Under the pieces are notes generated by a model. It was not told the origin of the DNA and made no database searches. It saw only the letters and a program-made list of their open reading frames with translations. A stretch of DNA of 64,000 bases from Celeribacter halophilus (lineage in GTDB: Bacteria; Pseudomonadota; Alphaproteobacteria; Rhodobacterales; Rhodobacteraceae): positions 143,730 through 207,729 of the forward strand of contig NZ_FORY01000007.1 of the NCBI RefSeq assembly GCF_900114135.1, given 5' to 3'. How positions within the stretch are numbered: position 1 is the first letter of the stretch; each line of letters starts with the position of its first letter. Of the stretch, positions 28,484-38,297 are shown piece by piece. The position numbers and the translations under genes are program-made.

Positions 28484-29647
28484 ATGAAAAACATCCTTCT
28501 TTCTTCCGCAGCGATCGCCCTGCTTGCAGGCGCCGCTTCCGCAGAAGTAACCTGGTCCGGCGACGCCGAAATCGGTTACAACGATGACTTCGAAGACGGT
28601 GTCTACTGGGACGCTGGTCTCTACGTGAACATGTCCCAAGAGCTGAACAACGGCTGGACAGCTTCCGCGTCGCTCGACATCGACCTCGAAGACAGCTCGC
28701 AAGGCTCCACCTACAGCCTCGGCGATGTGGACTCTTCCGATTGGGTTGTGACCCTGTCTAACGACATGTTCTCCCTGTCTTTCGGTGACGTTGACACCGC
28801 CATGGCGTCCTTCGACTATGTGACCGGCCTGTTCGCTGCAACCGATGCCATCGACGATGCAATTGGCATCGACAGCCTGTCTGATGACTCCAGCGACTAC
28901 GCAGCTTGGGTTGGCACTCCCGATGCTGGCATCCTGATCTCCGCCACCTACGGCCAGTTCTCCGGTGCTTACTCCGCACTCAGCGTTGATGGCGAGCTCG
29001 GCGCTCAGCAATTGTTCCTCGGCGGCGACTTTGACGTAGTTGAAGTTGGCTTCTTCTACCAAGAAGAAGACACTGACTATGCAATCGCTACTGAGCAATA
29101 CGCCCTGACCGTTTCCGGCTCCTTCGCAGGCTTTGAAGTCACCGGTTCCTACGGCCAAACCGATTACTTCGGCTTCGGCGACGGCAGCGCATACGGTATC
29201 GAAGTTGCTTACCCGATTGGTGCTGTGACCCTCGGCGCTTACTACACTGGCTATGACGTAGACGGTGCAGACGTTGACGGCGCTTACGGTATCTCCGTTG
29301 ACTACGCTGACGGCCCCGTCACTGTGTCCGCTTACTACGGCAGCGGTCTGATGTATGACGGCACCAACATCCTCGACGATGGCAAAGAGTACGGCATCGA
29401 AGGCGCTTATGACTTCGGCATGGGTCTCGTTGTGACTGCCGGTTACATCGACGGTGACGACGAAACTGACGATGATCTCGCAACCTACATCGTTGCTGAA
29501 TACGACCTTGGCGGCGGCGCTTCCTTCCTCGCTTCCTACGCCGATGCGAACTCCACCGCAGCAGCATCCACCGACGACATCGACACCGGTGTTAACGGTT
29601 ACGAGCTGTACTCCGGTGCAACCATGGCTCTGTCCTTCGAATTCTAA
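28484..29647 (+). CDS. outer-membrane porin (Rhodobacter type)
   Basis: A 387-residue trimeric beta-barrel porin. Signal peptide 'MKNILLSSAAIALLAGAASA' is followed by 'EVTWSGDAEIGYNDD'. The mature chain is acidic with alternating hydrophobic residues and many Tyr/Gly, and it ends in Phe ('ALSFEF'), the usual BAM recognition end. Codon use is heavily biased, suggesting very high expression. I start at 28484, preceded by GAGGG; upstream in-frame codons would hide the signal. A strong terminator follows. Confidence 0.93.
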   Translation: MKNILLSSAAIALLAGAASAEVTWSGDAEIGYNDDFEDGVYWDAGLYVNMSQELNNGWTASASLDIDLEDSSQGSTYSLGDVDSSDWVVTLSNDMFSLSFGDVDTAMASFDYVTGLFAATDAIDDAIGIDSLSDDSSDYAAWVGTPDAGILISATYGQFSGAYSALSVDGELGAQQLFLGGDFDVVEVGFFYQEEDTDYAIATEQYALTVSGSFAGFEVTGSYGQTDYFGFGDGSAYGIEVAYPIGAVTLGAYYTGYDVDGADVDGAYGISVDYADGPVTVSAYYGSGLMYDGTNILDDGKEYGIEGAYDFGMGLVVTAGYIDGDDETDDDLATYIVAEYDLGGGASFLASYADANSTAAASTDDIDTGVNGYELYSGATMALSFEF

Positions 29648-29671
29648 TTCCTGACGGAATTGAAATTCTTC

Positions 29672-29699
29672 AAGGGCCGCTCTTAGGAGCGGCCCTTTC
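29672..29699 (+). terminator. rho-independent terminator of the porin gene
   Basis: An 11-12 bp stem (AAGGGCCGCTC / GAGCGGCCCTT) with a TTAG loop and a short T-rich tail, 25 bp after the stop codon. Confidence 0.88.
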
Positions 29700-29797
29700 C
29701 TTTTGTGAGGAGCCTTTTGCCTTGAGGCATTTTCGGGCCTTGTCCCTTTTGCGCTTGGGCGATACGGTTGCGGCGATATCTTGAAAGGGAGCCTTTG

Positions 29798-30367
29798 ATG
29801 TTTCGCCCACCCTATGTTTTGGCCTCTGCGCTGATTGCCGGATTCACGCTGACAGGCTGTGGCGCTTTTGACAGCGTCGGCTCTATCGGGGACAGCACCG
29901 GTTCCCTGCCGTTTTCCGGCGGCAAAAAGGAGACGGTTGTCACCACGGATGGCACGGTGGAGACCGTGGACACGAAGACCACGGGTCAGGTTGTCGAGAT
30001 TCCCAATGGCGAGACCATCGTGATTGAACAGTCCAAGCGGCGCACGATTTTCGGCGGCGGTCGAGGGTCTGTGTCCGACACGGTTCAGGTGAACAAATAT
30101 ATCTGGAATGCGGCGCTGGATGTCTTGTCCTTTCTGCCTGTGCAGGAGGCCGATCCGTTCACGGGTGTGATCATCACCGGATACGGCACGCCTCCGGGTG
30201 GCGGTCGCGCCTATCGTGCGGTGATTCATGTGACCGATCCGGCACTGGATGCGCGCACGTTGAACGTGTCGCTTTACACGCGCGGCGGTGCGGTGGGCGA
30301 CGAGACGGTTCATGCCGTGGAAGATGCGATTTTGACCCGCGCGCGGCAGTTGCGGTCGGGCAAGTAA
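29798..30367 (+). CDS. DUF3576 family lipoprotein
   Basis: A 189-residue lipoprotein. The lipobox 'FTLTGC' ends near residue 20. The mature part has a Ser/Gly/Thr-rich stretch, then the compact domain with 'VNKYIWNAALDVLSFLPV' and 'GVIITGYGTPPGG', typical of DUF3576, which is common in alphaproteobacteria and has no known function. Start at ATG 29798 with AGGGAG upstream. It is often found next to leuS, as here, and may have an envelope-assembly role together with lptE; that is inference. Confidence 0.87.
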   Translation: MFRPPYVLASALIAGFTLTGCGAFDSVGSIGDSTGSLPFSGGKKETVVTTDGTVETVDTKTTGQVVEIPNGETIVIEQSKRRTIFGGGRGSVSDTVQVNKYIWNAALDVLSFLPVQEADPFTGVIITGYGTPPGGGRAYRAVIHVTDPALDARTLNVSLYTRGGAVGDETVHAVEDAILTRARQLRSGK

Positions 30368-30420
30368 AGTTGCGAAGTCAACAAGGCCTCTGGACCCCGG
30401 AGAGCCAAGGATTTATGACC

Positions 30421-30448
30421 ACGCCGGGCCCAGGATGCCCGGCGTTTG
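30421..30448 (+). terminator. terminator- or attenuator-like hairpin just upstream of leuS
   Basis: A perfect 9-bp GC-rich stem (ACGCCGGGC / GCCCGGCGT), seven-base loop, followed by a weak TTGT tail. It lies 22 bp before the leuS start and 54 bp after the DUF3576 stop, so it could end the first transcript or attenuate leuS. Confidence 0.55.
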
Positions 30449-30469
30449 TCTGAGATTAAGGATGTGACC

Positions 30470-33043
30470 ATGAGCCGCTACGCGCCCAGCGAGATCGAAC
30501 CGAAATGGCAGACCGCCTGGAATGAGGCGGATGTGTTCCTCGCCCAGCGGGACGAGAGCAAGCCGAAGTATTATGTTTTGGAGATGTTCCCCTACCCGTC
30601 GGGGCGCATACACATCGGGCATGTGCGCAACTACACGATGGGCGATGTTGTGGCGCGGTATAAGTCTTCGACCGGTTTCAACGTATTGCATCCGATGGGG
30701 TTTGACGCCTTCGGGATGCCTGCGGAGAATGCGGCGATGGCCTCGGGGGGGCATCCGAAGACATGGACCTACAACAACATCGACACGATGGTTGACCAGA
30801 TGAAGCCTCTGGGTCTGTCGATCGACTGGACACGGATGTTTGCGACCTGTGATCCGGAGTATTACGGCCAACAGCAGTCCATGTTCATCGACATGCTGGA
30901 CAAGGGTCTGGTTTACCGCAAGAACGCCACGGTGAACTGGGATCCGGTGGATATGACGGTTCTGGCCAACGAACAGGTGATTGACGGCTGCGGCTGGCGC
31001 TCCGGTGCGCCGGTGGAGCGCAAGGAATTGACCCAGTGGTTCTTCAAGATTTCCGATTATTCCGAAGACCTTCTGAGCGCGATTGACGGGCTGGACGACT
31101 GGCCGGACAAGGTCAAGACGATGCAGAAGAACTGGATCGGCAAGTCGCGCGGCTTGCAATTCGCCTTCTCCGTGACCGAACCGACCGCCCACACCGACCG
31201 GATCGAGGTCTACACGACCCGCCCCGACACGCTGATGGGCGCGTCCTTTGTGGGGATTTCGGCGGATCACCCGCTGGCCAAAGAACTGGCCGAGCAGAAC
31301 CCCGAGATTGCAGCCTTCTGCGAGGAGTGTCGCAAAGGCGGCACCACGGAAGAGGCGATTGAAAAGGCCGAGAAACTGGGCCTGAACACCGGCCTGACCG
31401 TGCGCCACCCGTTTGACACATCGTGGGAACTGCCGGTCTATATCGCCAATTTCATCCTGATGGATTACGGCACCGGCGCGATTTTCGGCTGTCCGGCGCA
31501 TGACCAGCGCGACTTCGACTTCGCGACCAAATACGGCCTGCCGATCAACTATGTCTTTGCCCCCGTCGAGGGCGATCTGAACGAGACCGAAGCCTTTGTC
31601 CCGGTCAAATCCGAGAAGGTGAAATACATTCGCGGTTTTGCGGGCGAAGAGGTCCAGACCGGCGAAGAGGCGGTGAACAGCGCGGTTGATTTCTGCGAAA
31701 AGAACGGCGTCGGCCACGGCGTCACGAAATACCGCCTGCGCGACTGGGGCCTGTCACGGCAACGCTACTGGGGCTGTCCGATCCCCGTGGTGCATTGTGA
31801 AAGCTGCGGCGTGGTGCCGGAGAAAAAAGAGAACCTGCCGATCGAACTGCCCTTCGACGAAGATGGCAAACCGATTGATTTCTCCATCCCCGGCAACCCG
31901 CTTGACCGTCACCCGACATGGCGCAACACGACCTGCCCGAAATGCGGCGGCGCGGCACTGCGCGAGACGGACACGATGGACACATTCGTGGACAGTTCGT
32001 GGTATTACGCCCGCTTCACCTCGCCCCGTGCGACCACGCCGACGGTGAAAGAGGATGCGGATTACTGGATGAACGTCGACCAGTATATCGGCGGCATCGA
32101 ACACGCGATCTTGCACCTCTTGTATTCCCGCTTCTTCGCCCGCGCGATGAACGAGACAGGGCATCTGCCGGAGAAATCCCGTGAACCGTTCAATGCGCTG
32201 TTCACGCAAGGCATGGTGACCCACGCGATCTACAAGACCACAGGCGCGGATGGCCGTCCGGTGTATCACTACCCCGAAGAGGTCGAATTGCGCGACGGCA
32301 AGGGCTTTTTGAAAGATGGCACCGAAGTCGAGATCGTGCCCTCCGCCAAGATGTCCAAATCCAAGAACAACGTGGTCGATCCGGTCGAGATCATCAAACA
32401 GTTCGGGGCCGACACCGCACGCTGGTTCGTGCTCTCCGACAGCCCGCCCGAGCGCGACGTGGAATGGACCGCAAGCGGGGCCGAGGCAGCAAGCAAACAC
32501 CTTGGCCGTGTCTGGCGTCTGGCGGCTGCTGCTAGCGCCGGTGAAGGAAACCGCGAACCAAACAAAGACGATAGTGCGCTCTTGAGAGAAATGCACAAAA
32601 CCATCCATGATGTGACGTCTGCAATCGAAACCTTTGGCTTTAACGCCGCTATTGCGCGCCTCTATGCTTTCACAAACGCAATTTCCAAGTCTAAAGCGAG
32701 CGTTTATGCTAAAACGGACGCGCTCAAGACGCTGGCCCAACTCATGTCCCCCATGACCCCGCACCTCGCGGAAGAAATGTGGTCCATGCTGGGCGGCGAG
32801 GGCCTGATTGCACAAGCGCCGTGGCCGGTGCCGGATGAGGCCATGCTGGTTGAAGACACAGTCACGCTTCCGATCCAGATCAACGGCAAACGCCGCGATG
32901 AAATCTCTGTTCCGAAGGATATGCCGAAAGAAGAGGTTGAAAAGCTGGTGCTGGAAAACGATGCTGTGAAAAAGGCGCTCGATGGCGGGTCGCCGAAGAA
33001 ACTCATCGTTGTACCGGGCCGCATCGTCAATGTCGTCATTTGA
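30470..33043 (+). CDS. leuS: leucine-tRNA ligase
   Basis: An 857-residue class I aminoacyl-tRNA synthetase, normal length. '[19 protein letters not shown]' holds the HIGH motif (about residue 46) and 'KMSKSKNNV' the second signature. The CP1 editing domain is present ('[11 protein letters not shown]'), and two Cys pairs ('CESCG', 'CPKCGG') form a zinc site. Start at ATG 30470 with AAGGA upstream. lptE begins 14 bp before its end, giving the usual leuS-lptE-holA operon. Confidence 0.98.
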   Translation: MSRYAPSEIEPKWQTAWNEADVFLAQRDESKPKYYVLEMFPYPSGRIHIGHVRNYTMGDVVARYKSSTGFNVLHPMGFDAFGMPAENAAMASGGHPKTWTYNNIDTMVDQMKPLGLSIDWTRMFATCDPEYYGQQQSMFIDMLDKGLVYRKNATVNWDPVDMTVLANEQVIDGCGWRSGAPVERKELTQWFFKISDYSEDLLSAIDGLDDWPDKVKTMQKNWIGKSRGLQFAFSVTEPTAHTDRIEVYTTRPDTLMGASFVGISADHPLAKELAEQNPEIAAFCEECRKGGTTEEAIEKAEKLGLNTGLTVRHPFDTSWELPVYIANFILMDYGTGAIFGCPAHDQRDFDFATKYGLPINYVFAPVEGDLNETEAFVPVKSEKVKYIRGFAGEEVQTGEEAVNSAVDFCEKNGVGHGVTKYRLRDWGLSRQRYWGCPIPVVHCESCGVVPEKKENLPIELPFDEDGKPIDFSIPGNPLDRHPTWRNTTCPKCGGAALRETDTMDTFVDSSWYYARFTSPRATTPTVKEDADYWMNVDQYIGGIEHAILHLLYSRFFARAMNETGHLPEKSREPFNALFTQGMVTHAIYKTTGADGRPVYHYPEEVELRDGKGFLKDGTEVEIVPSAKMSKSKNNVVDPVEIIKQFGADTARWFVLSDSPPERDVEWTASGAEAASKHLGRVWRLAAAASAGEGNREPNKDDSALLREMHKTIHDVTSAIETFGFNAAIARLYAFTNAISKSKASVYAKTDALKTLAQLMSPMTPHLAEEMWSMLGGEGLIAQAPWPVPDEAMLVEDTVTLPIQINGKRRDEISVPKDMPKEEVEKLVLENDAVKKALDGGSPKKLIVVPGRIVNVVI

Positions 33044-33515
33044 TCGCAGAACAGTTCTGATCTCGCTCGTAGCCCTCGCGGGCTGCGGCTTTACCCCGGC
33101 TTACGGGCCGGGGGGCACAGGTGCGGCCTTGCGGGGCAAGGTGGAGATCGCCGCGCCGAAGGGACGCCAAAGCTACAATCTCAGCAACCGGCTGATTGAC
33201 CAGTTCGGCCCGACAGAGACGCCGCTCTATCGTCTGAGCTATGACATCACGACGGAAGAGAACGACATCGGGCTGACCCGTGATGGCGACATCAACCGCT
33301 ATCACATCACAGGGACGGTCAAATTCACCCTGAGCGACATTGCCACAGGCCGGACGCTTCTTGACAGCAGCACCTCGAATTTCACCTCCTACTCGGCAAC
33401 GGGGAATTCGGTCGACACGCTGACCGCCACGCGCGATGCCTATGAGCGGCTGATGACGATTCTGGCCGACCAGATGGTGAGCGAGATCATCGCCACGGTA
33501 GAGCTGCCCTCATGA
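33030..33515 (+). CDS. lptE: LPS assembly lipoprotein LptE
   Basis: A 161-residue lipoprotein with lipobox 'LVALAGC' near residue 18, followed by '[10 protein letters not shown]', typical of LptE, the plug and partner of LptD in the outer membrane. The rest has the predicted alternating beta/alpha pattern ('[15 protein letters not shown]'). Start at ATG 33030 overlaps leuS; it ends in an ATGA overlap with holA. Position between leuS and holA supports the call strongly, as the protein itself is poorly conserved. Confidence 0.9.
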   Translation: MSSFDRRTVLISLVALAGCGFTPAYGPGGTGAALRGKVEIAAPKGRQSYNLSNRLIDQFGPTETPLYRLSYDITTEENDIGLTRDGDINRYHITGTVKFTLSDIATGRTLLDSSTSNFTSYSATGNSVDTLTATRDAYERLMTILADQMVSEIIATVELPS

Positions 33516-34537
33516 AACTCTCCGCCCGCGACGCGCTGTCCTATTTCGCCAAGCCCGACAAGGGCAAGGCGGGTGTCCTGCTCTACGGGCCGGATGCCAT
33601 GCGAATCGCGATCCGGCGTCAGGAGATTATCGAGGGGCTGATCGGCAAACAGGGCGAGGAGGAAATGCGCCTCACCCGCATGTCCGGCGCGGAATTACGC
33701 AAGGACAAGGCGCTTTTGATGGACGCGCTCAAGGCACAGGGGTTCTTTCCCGGTGCCCGCGTCGTCTTTGTCGAGGATGCCACCGACCAGATCACGGATG
33801 TGACCAAGGATGCCTTGTTCGACTGGCGCGAAGGCGATGCGCAGATCGTGATCACGGCGGGCAGCCTCAAGGCCAGTTCCAAGCTGCGCAAGCTCTTCGA
33901 GGGCCATCCCAGCGCCTATGCCATTGCGATCTATGCCGACCCGCCCTCCCGCGCGGAGATCGAAGCGACCCTTGCGAAAGCGGGGATCAAGGATGTGTCG
34001 CGCGATGCCATGACGGATATCGAGGCGCTCTCGCGCACGATTGATCCGGGAGATTTCCGGCAAACGCTTGAAAAGCTGGCGCTTTACAAGATCGGAGACC
34101 AGACGCCGGTGTCGAGCGAGGATGTGCTGAACTGCGCCCCCGCCACGACAGAGGCCGAGGTGGATGATGTGCTCAACACGGTCGCCGAGGGGCGTGCCAA
34201 CGAGTTGGGGCCTTTGATGCTCAAGATCGCGGGGCAAGGGATTGATCCGGTCGCGCTGTCGATCTTTACCATGCGGCATTTCCGGACCTTGCATGCGGCG
34301 GCGTCCGATCCGGGCGGCGCGGCCTCCGGCATTGCCCGTGCGCGTCCGCCGATTTTCGGACCGCGCCGTGACCGGATGACGCGACAGGCGCAGAACTGGG
34401 GCATGTACAAGCTGGAAACCGCGCTTGGCATTCTGACCGACACGGATCTGACATTGCGCTCCGCGTCGAAAGCGCCGACCATGGCGGTGATGGAACGCGC
34501 GCTCATCCGGCTTGCTATGTTAGCGCACCGGCGCTGA
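33512..34537 (+). CDS. holA: DNA polymerase III subunit delta
   Basis: A 341-residue clamp-loader subunit that opens the beta clamp. The N-terminal AAA+-like fold starts 'GVLLYGPDAMRIAIRRQEI', with no intact Walker A, as expected for delta. The helical C-terminal collar domain has 'FTMRHFRTLHAA' and 'ALIRLAML'. It overlaps lptE by 4 bp. Confidence 0.92.
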   Translation: MKLSARDALSYFAKPDKGKAGVLLYGPDAMRIAIRRQEIIEGLIGKQGEEEMRLTRMSGAELRKDKALLMDALKAQGFFPGARVVFVEDATDQITDVTKDALFDWREGDAQIVITAGSLKASSKLRKLFEGHPSAYAIAIYADPPSRAEIEATLAKAGIKDVSRDAMTDIEALSRTIDPGDFRQTLEKLALYKIGDQTPVSSEDVLNCAPATTEAEVDDVLNTVAEGRANELGPLMLKIAGQGIDPVALSIFTMRHFRTLHAAASDPGGAASGIARARPPIFGPRRDRMTRQAQNWGMYKLETALGILTDTDLTLRSASKAPTMAVMERALIRLAMLAHRR

Positions 34538-34597
34538 GCGCAAACGCGGTTTGAACGCCGGCGCAAACATCCCAGATAGGGAGAAAAGGAGCCGCAC

Positions 34598-35596
34598 ATG
34601 ATCCCCTATTCCCTACTTGACCTTGCCCCCGTGCCTGACGGTGTCACCACTGCGCAGGCGTTGAAAAATTCCGTCGATCTGGCGCAACATGCCGAAAGCT
34701 GGGGCTTTAACCGCTACTGGCTTGCCGAACATCACAACATGCCAGGGATTGCCTCTGCCGCCACGGCGGTGCTCATCGGGCATATCGCGGGGCAGACCTC
34801 GACCATGCGGATCGGCGCGGGCGGGATCATGTTGCCCAACCATGCGCCGTTGCAAGTGGCCGAAGCCTTTGGCACCCTGCGCGAATTGTATGGCGACCGC
34901 ATCGACCTCGGTCTCGGACGCGCTCCGGGCACGGATATGTCCACCGCCCGCGCGCTGCGCCGCAACCTGATGCCCGGCACCGCCAATGGCGAGACCTTCC
35001 CGCAAGATGTGCAAGAGCTGCTGGGCTATCTGGGCGACATGCCCGAAGACGCCCCCGTGCGCGCCTTTCCGGGGACGGGCACCCATGTGCCGGTCTGGAT
35101 GCTCGGCTCGTCGACCTATGGCGCGGAACTGGCCGCGATGCTGGGCCTGCCCTATGCCTTCGCCTCGCATTTCGCTCCTGCGGCGCTGGATCAGGCGGTC
35201 AAAATCTACCGCGATCTGTTCCGCCCCTCCGCCTATCTCGACAAACCGCACTTCATGCTGGCGACCAATGTCTTTGCCGCCGACACCGAAGACGACGCGA
35301 TCTATCTGCGCTCGTCGATGATGCAGGCCTTTGCCAACCTTCGCACCGGCAAGGCCGGAAAACTGCCGCGCCCCGTGCGGGACATCTCGACCGTTATCCC
35401 CGCGCAATTTCTCCCTGCGCTGGACGCCATTTTCACCGTCTCCGCCACGGGCACGAAACCGATGGTCAAAGACAAACTCGCCGCCCTAATCGCACGCTAC
35501 CAGCCCGATGAAATCATCATCGCGGCCAATATCCACGACCATGCGGCGCGGCTCAGATCCTACGAAATTGCCGCCGAGGTCATGCGAGAGACATAA
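34598..35596 (+). CDS. luciferase-like (LLM class) flavin-dependent oxidoreductase
   Basis: A 332-residue TIM-barrel FMN enzyme of the YhbW type. Family motifs are '[19 protein letters not shown]', '[16 protein letters not shown]' (here '[20 protein letters not shown]') and '[12 protein letters not shown]'. The substrate and the flavin reductase partner are unknown. A clear AAAAGGAG precedes the start. Its last 17 bp overlap the end of the convergent flavoprotein gene. Confidence 0.9.
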   Translation: MIPYSLLDLAPVPDGVTTAQALKNSVDLAQHAESWGFNRYWLAEHHNMPGIASAATAVLIGHIAGQTSTMRIGAGGIMLPNHAPLQVAEAFGTLRELYGDRIDLGLGRAPGTDMSTARALRRNLMPGTANGETFPQDVQELLGYLGDMPEDAPVRAFPGTGTHVPVWMLGSSTYGAELAAMLGLPYAFASHFAPAALDQAVKIYRDLFRPSAYLDKPHFMLATNVFAADTEDDAIYLRSSMMQAFANLRTGKAGKLPRPVRDISTVIPAQFLPALDAIFTVSATGTKPMVKDKLAALIARYQPDEIIIAANIHDHAARLRSYEIAAEVMRET

Positions 35597-36818
35597 GCGC
35601 CCCTTGCGCGGCGCGCCGTCCGGTGGCGAGGCACGCGGTCAGAAGATAGCCCCCTGTCGGCGCGTCCCAATCGAGCATCTCGCCCGCAAAGAACAGCCCC
35701 TGTTTTTTGCGGGATTCGAGACTGTCCGTCAGGCTTTCAAACCGTACACCGCCCGCCGTGGAAATGGCCTCGTCCATTGGGCGCATCTCCAGCCCCGTGA
35801 TCTCCAGCGCCTTGAGCGATGCGGCCAGATCGTCCGGCTGCGGCCCTGCAAATTCCATGAGCAAGGCGATCTTCTCCGGCGACAGACGCAGGGCACGTTT
35901 CAGGAACTTCGTCAGGGTTTCCTTGGGTTTGCGCTGGGTCAGTCTCTGTTCGAGCTTGCCTGCGGACCAGTCCGGCAACAAATCGAGAACCAAGGGGGCT
36001 CCGTCTCTAAGGCCACGGGTGACGCTGTAAATCCCGCCGCCTTCCAAACCGCGCTCGGAAATCACGAACTCCCCGCTGCTCTCATAAGCCCCGCTGCGCA
36101 AGTGCACGCCTTTGACCGGATGGCCGAAATGCCGCGCCATGTGGCCGCTCCACGCAAGCGTCACGCCAACATTGGACGGCGCGAAAGGGCGAAGTTCCAC
36201 ATAGTCCTGCACCATCTCCACCCACACGCCATTCGAGCCCAATCTGGCCCAACTCGCCCCGCCAAGCGCGAGAATGACCACCTTGGCCACAACCTCGACA
36301 GAGCCTTGCGGCGTGGCAAATCCTACCCGCTCGCCGAGCGCCTCCATACGCCAGTTGCGGCGCAGGTCGACACCCTGCTCCGCCAAGCGCCCGAGCCATG
36401 CACGCAGAAGCGGAGAGGCTTTCATCGCCTTGGGAAAGACACGGCCAGACGAGCCTGTGAACATCTCCTGGCCCAGCGCCTCGGCCCAAGCAATCGCCTC
36501 TTGCGGGCCGAAATCCTCCAAAGCCTGCTGCAAGACGGGATGCACAGGCGCGTAGGCGTGCAAGAACGGCTCGAGTGCTTCGTTTTTCGTCAGGTTCAGA
36601 CCCGATTTCCCCGCCATGAGGAATTTGCGCGCGGGGGAGGGTTTCGCCTCCGCCAGAAGCACATGATGCCCCGCCGCCGACAACACATCCGCCGCCATCA
36701 AACCGGCAGGCCCCGCGCCAACGACGAGCACATCACTATGCTCCACGCGCTGCGTCGCGGGAGAGTGATCCGCTACGGTTTGAGACACAAGAGTCTGTTT
36801 CACGGTCGTTTGCGTCAC
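35580..36818 (-). CDS. TIGR03862/HI0933-family FAD-dependent flavoprotein
   Basis: A 412-residue flavoprotein. The FAD motif '[21 protein letters not shown]' (given as '[15 protein letters not shown]') lies near residue 30, followed by '[14 protein letters not shown]', the family signature. The C-terminal second FAD block is '[18 protein letters not shown]'. Members are annotated as NAD(P)/FAD oxidoreductases with unknown substrate. I choose the GTG at 36818, which makes a GTGA overlap with the upstream crotonase; the longer frame to 36941 lies inside that gene. Confidence 0.87.
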   Translation of the reverse strand: MTQTTVKQTLVSQTVADHSPATQRVEHSDVLVVGAGPAGLMAADVLSAAGHHVLLAEAKPSPARKFLMAGKSGLNLTKNEALEPFLHAYAPVHPVLQQALEDFGPQEAIAWAEALGQEMFTGSSGRVFPKAMKASPLLRAWLGRLAEQGVDLRRNWRMEALGERVGFATPQGSVEVVAKVVILALGGASWARLGSNGVWVEMVQDYVELRPFAPSNVGVTLAWSGHMARHFGHPVKGVHLRSGAYESSGEFVISERGLEGGGIYSVTRGLRDGAPLVLDLLPDWSAGKLEQRLTQRKPKETLTKFLKRALRLSPEKIALLMEFAGPQPDDLAASLKALEITGLEMRPMDEAISTAGGVRFESLTDSLESRKKQGLFFAGEMLDWDAPTGGYLLTACLATGRRAAQGALMSLA

Positions 36819-37429
36819 GGATGGACCAGCGCCTTGATGCCCGCGATATGCGCAGGCGCGGCACCCATTGCGGCCTCGCCCAAGGCAGCCACGGCATCCT
36901 TCATCTCGGCGGCGGGCACAAGCCGGTCCACCAGCCCCCAAGACAGAGCCTCCTCTGCGGGGATTTTCTGACCCGCCATCAGGATCATCTTGGCCCGCGC
37001 CGGACCGATGAGTGCGGCCAGTCGCTTTGGGTCGGAGGGCTGCGGCAGAAAACCGAGTTTCATCACCGGATAGAAGAACTTCGCATTCGAGTCAGACAGG
37101 CGCAGGTCACAGGCCAGCGCCATGCCGAAAGCACCGCCCGCCAATGTGCCGTTGAGCGCGGCGATGGTGAGACAGGGCAGAGCGGCGATCTTGCCCGACA
37201 AGTCCTCCCACAAGGGCGAGGTCGCAAGACCCGCGCGGGCCTCGTCGAGATCGGCACCGGCGGAAAAGACCTTTCCCGCCCCCGTCAGCACAAAGACCTT
37301 CGCCTGGTCTGCGGCCTCGTCCACGATCCCGACGAGCCGCGACAGCATGTCAGAGGTCAGGGAATTGGCCTTTTCGGGCCGGTTCAGGGTCACAACCCAA
37401 AGCGCACCATCGCGGTCAAGTTCGATCAT
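36815..37429 (-). CDS. enoyl-CoA hydratase/isomerase (crotonase) family protein, short form
   Basis: A 204-residue crotonase-fold protein. 'ALWVVTLNRPEKANSLT' begins it, the oxyanion-hole regions are 'VFSAGADLDEA' and 'TLAGGAFGMALACDLRLSD'. The usual catalytic Glu pair is not obvious, and the protein is about 50 residues shorter than the family norm at the C-terminus. It is not visibly broken and overlaps both neighbours by 4 bp (ATGA and GTGA), so it appears to be a working gene in a three-gene operon. Reaction unknown. Confidence 0.83.
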   Translation of the reverse strand: MIELDRDGALWVVTLNRPEKANSLTSDMLSRLVGIVDEAADQAKVFVLTGAGKVFSAGADLDEARAGLATSPLWEDLSGKIAALPCLTIAALNGTLAGGAFGMALACDLRLSDSNAKFFYPVMKLGFLPQPSDPKRLAALIGPARAKMILMAGQKIPAEEALSWGLVDRLVPAAEMKDAVAALGEAAMGAAPAHIAGIKALVHP

Positions 37430-38181
37430 GCCACCACCCCGATCTTGCGCCGGAAATCCTCGTCGCGCAGTTGCAATTCTTCTCCGAGATGGGCGTCCGC
37501 CTCGGCAGAGCACATCCACAATAGCGCCTGCGCGGGCCAATCGGGCGGAACATGGTCGGACCAGTCAAGCTGGCTCACCGCGTTAATGCCGGAGGCTTTG
37601 ATTTCCCGCTGCATTCGGGTCGCAACCGTGCCCGGAGACAGGCCTATCGCGCGGATGCCATTGGCACGTTCTTCAAGGTCCAGCATCGCGGTCAGCATGG
37701 CCGCACCCGCTTTGGATGTGCAATAGGCGCTCCACCCTTCGACAGGGCGATGGGCCGCGCCGGAGGAAATGGTCAGCACCGTGCCGCCGCCACGGGCCAC
37801 CATAGTCGGCACCACGCGCCGCATGGCGTAGAACACGCCTTTGACATTGATATCAATGAGTTGGCTCCACGCCTCGGGGTCAAGCGCCTTCAGGTCGCCA
37901 ATCGGATCAATCACACCGGCGTTGTTTATGAGAATATCGACGGGGCCGAAATGCTCCTCGATGCTCTGCATGGCCGCATCCACCGCCGCGTAATCCGAAA
38001 TATCGCAAGGCACCGCCAGAGCGCGCGGGCCGATGTCGTCGGCAATGGCAGAAATCGCGGGTTTGCTGCGGGCGATCAGGGCGACATTGGCCCCCTCGGA
38101 CGCAAACAGACGCGCTGTGGCCTCTCCGATCCCGCGGCTCGCGCCGGTGATGGCGACGGTTTTTCCATCGAGTTTCGACAT
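37426..38181 (-). CDS. short-chain dehydrogenase/reductase
   Basis: A 251-residue classical SDR. NAD(P) motif 'AITGASRGIGEATARLF' near residue 9, 'DILINNAGVIDPIG' (NNAG motif), catalytic Ser in 'TVLTISSGAAHRP' and Tyr-x-x-x-Lys in 'SAYCTSKAG'. Substrate unknown. First gene of the SDR-crotonase-flavoprotein operon. I start at ATG 38181 (AGAAGG upstream), not at 38286. Confidence 0.92.
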   Translation of the reverse strand: MSKLDGKTVAITGASRGIGEATARLFASEGANVALIARSKPAISAIADDIGPRALAVPCDISDYAAVDAAMQSIEEHFGPVDILINNAGVIDPIGDLKALDPEAWSQLIDINVKGVFYAMRRVVPTMVARGGGTVLTISSGAAHRPVEGWSAYCTSKAGAAMLTAMLDLEERANGIRAIGLSPGTVATRMQREIKASGINAVSQLDWSDHVPPDWPAQALLWMCSAEADAHLGEELQLRDEDFRRKIGVVA

Positions 38182-38297
38182 TGTGAACCTTCTCCCTCTT
38201 TCATTTGCGACTTTAGGGTCTTGTGTCGGCGGGTTCCAGTCTTGACCCTCCGCGCAAAGCACGAAAGTGTACGCGCGACTGTTCAAGGAGATTAATC

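Noticed and set aside
28427-30313. 628-residue open frame on the minus strand opposite the porin
   Set aside because: A shadow of the strongly codon-biased porin and lipoprotein genes; repetitive Val/Gly/Cys composition and no domain.
36815-37429. Short crotonase gene as a pseudogene
   Set aside because: It is about 50 residues short, but the frame is open, the core motifs are intact and both ends overlap neighbours by 4 bp, so it looks functional.
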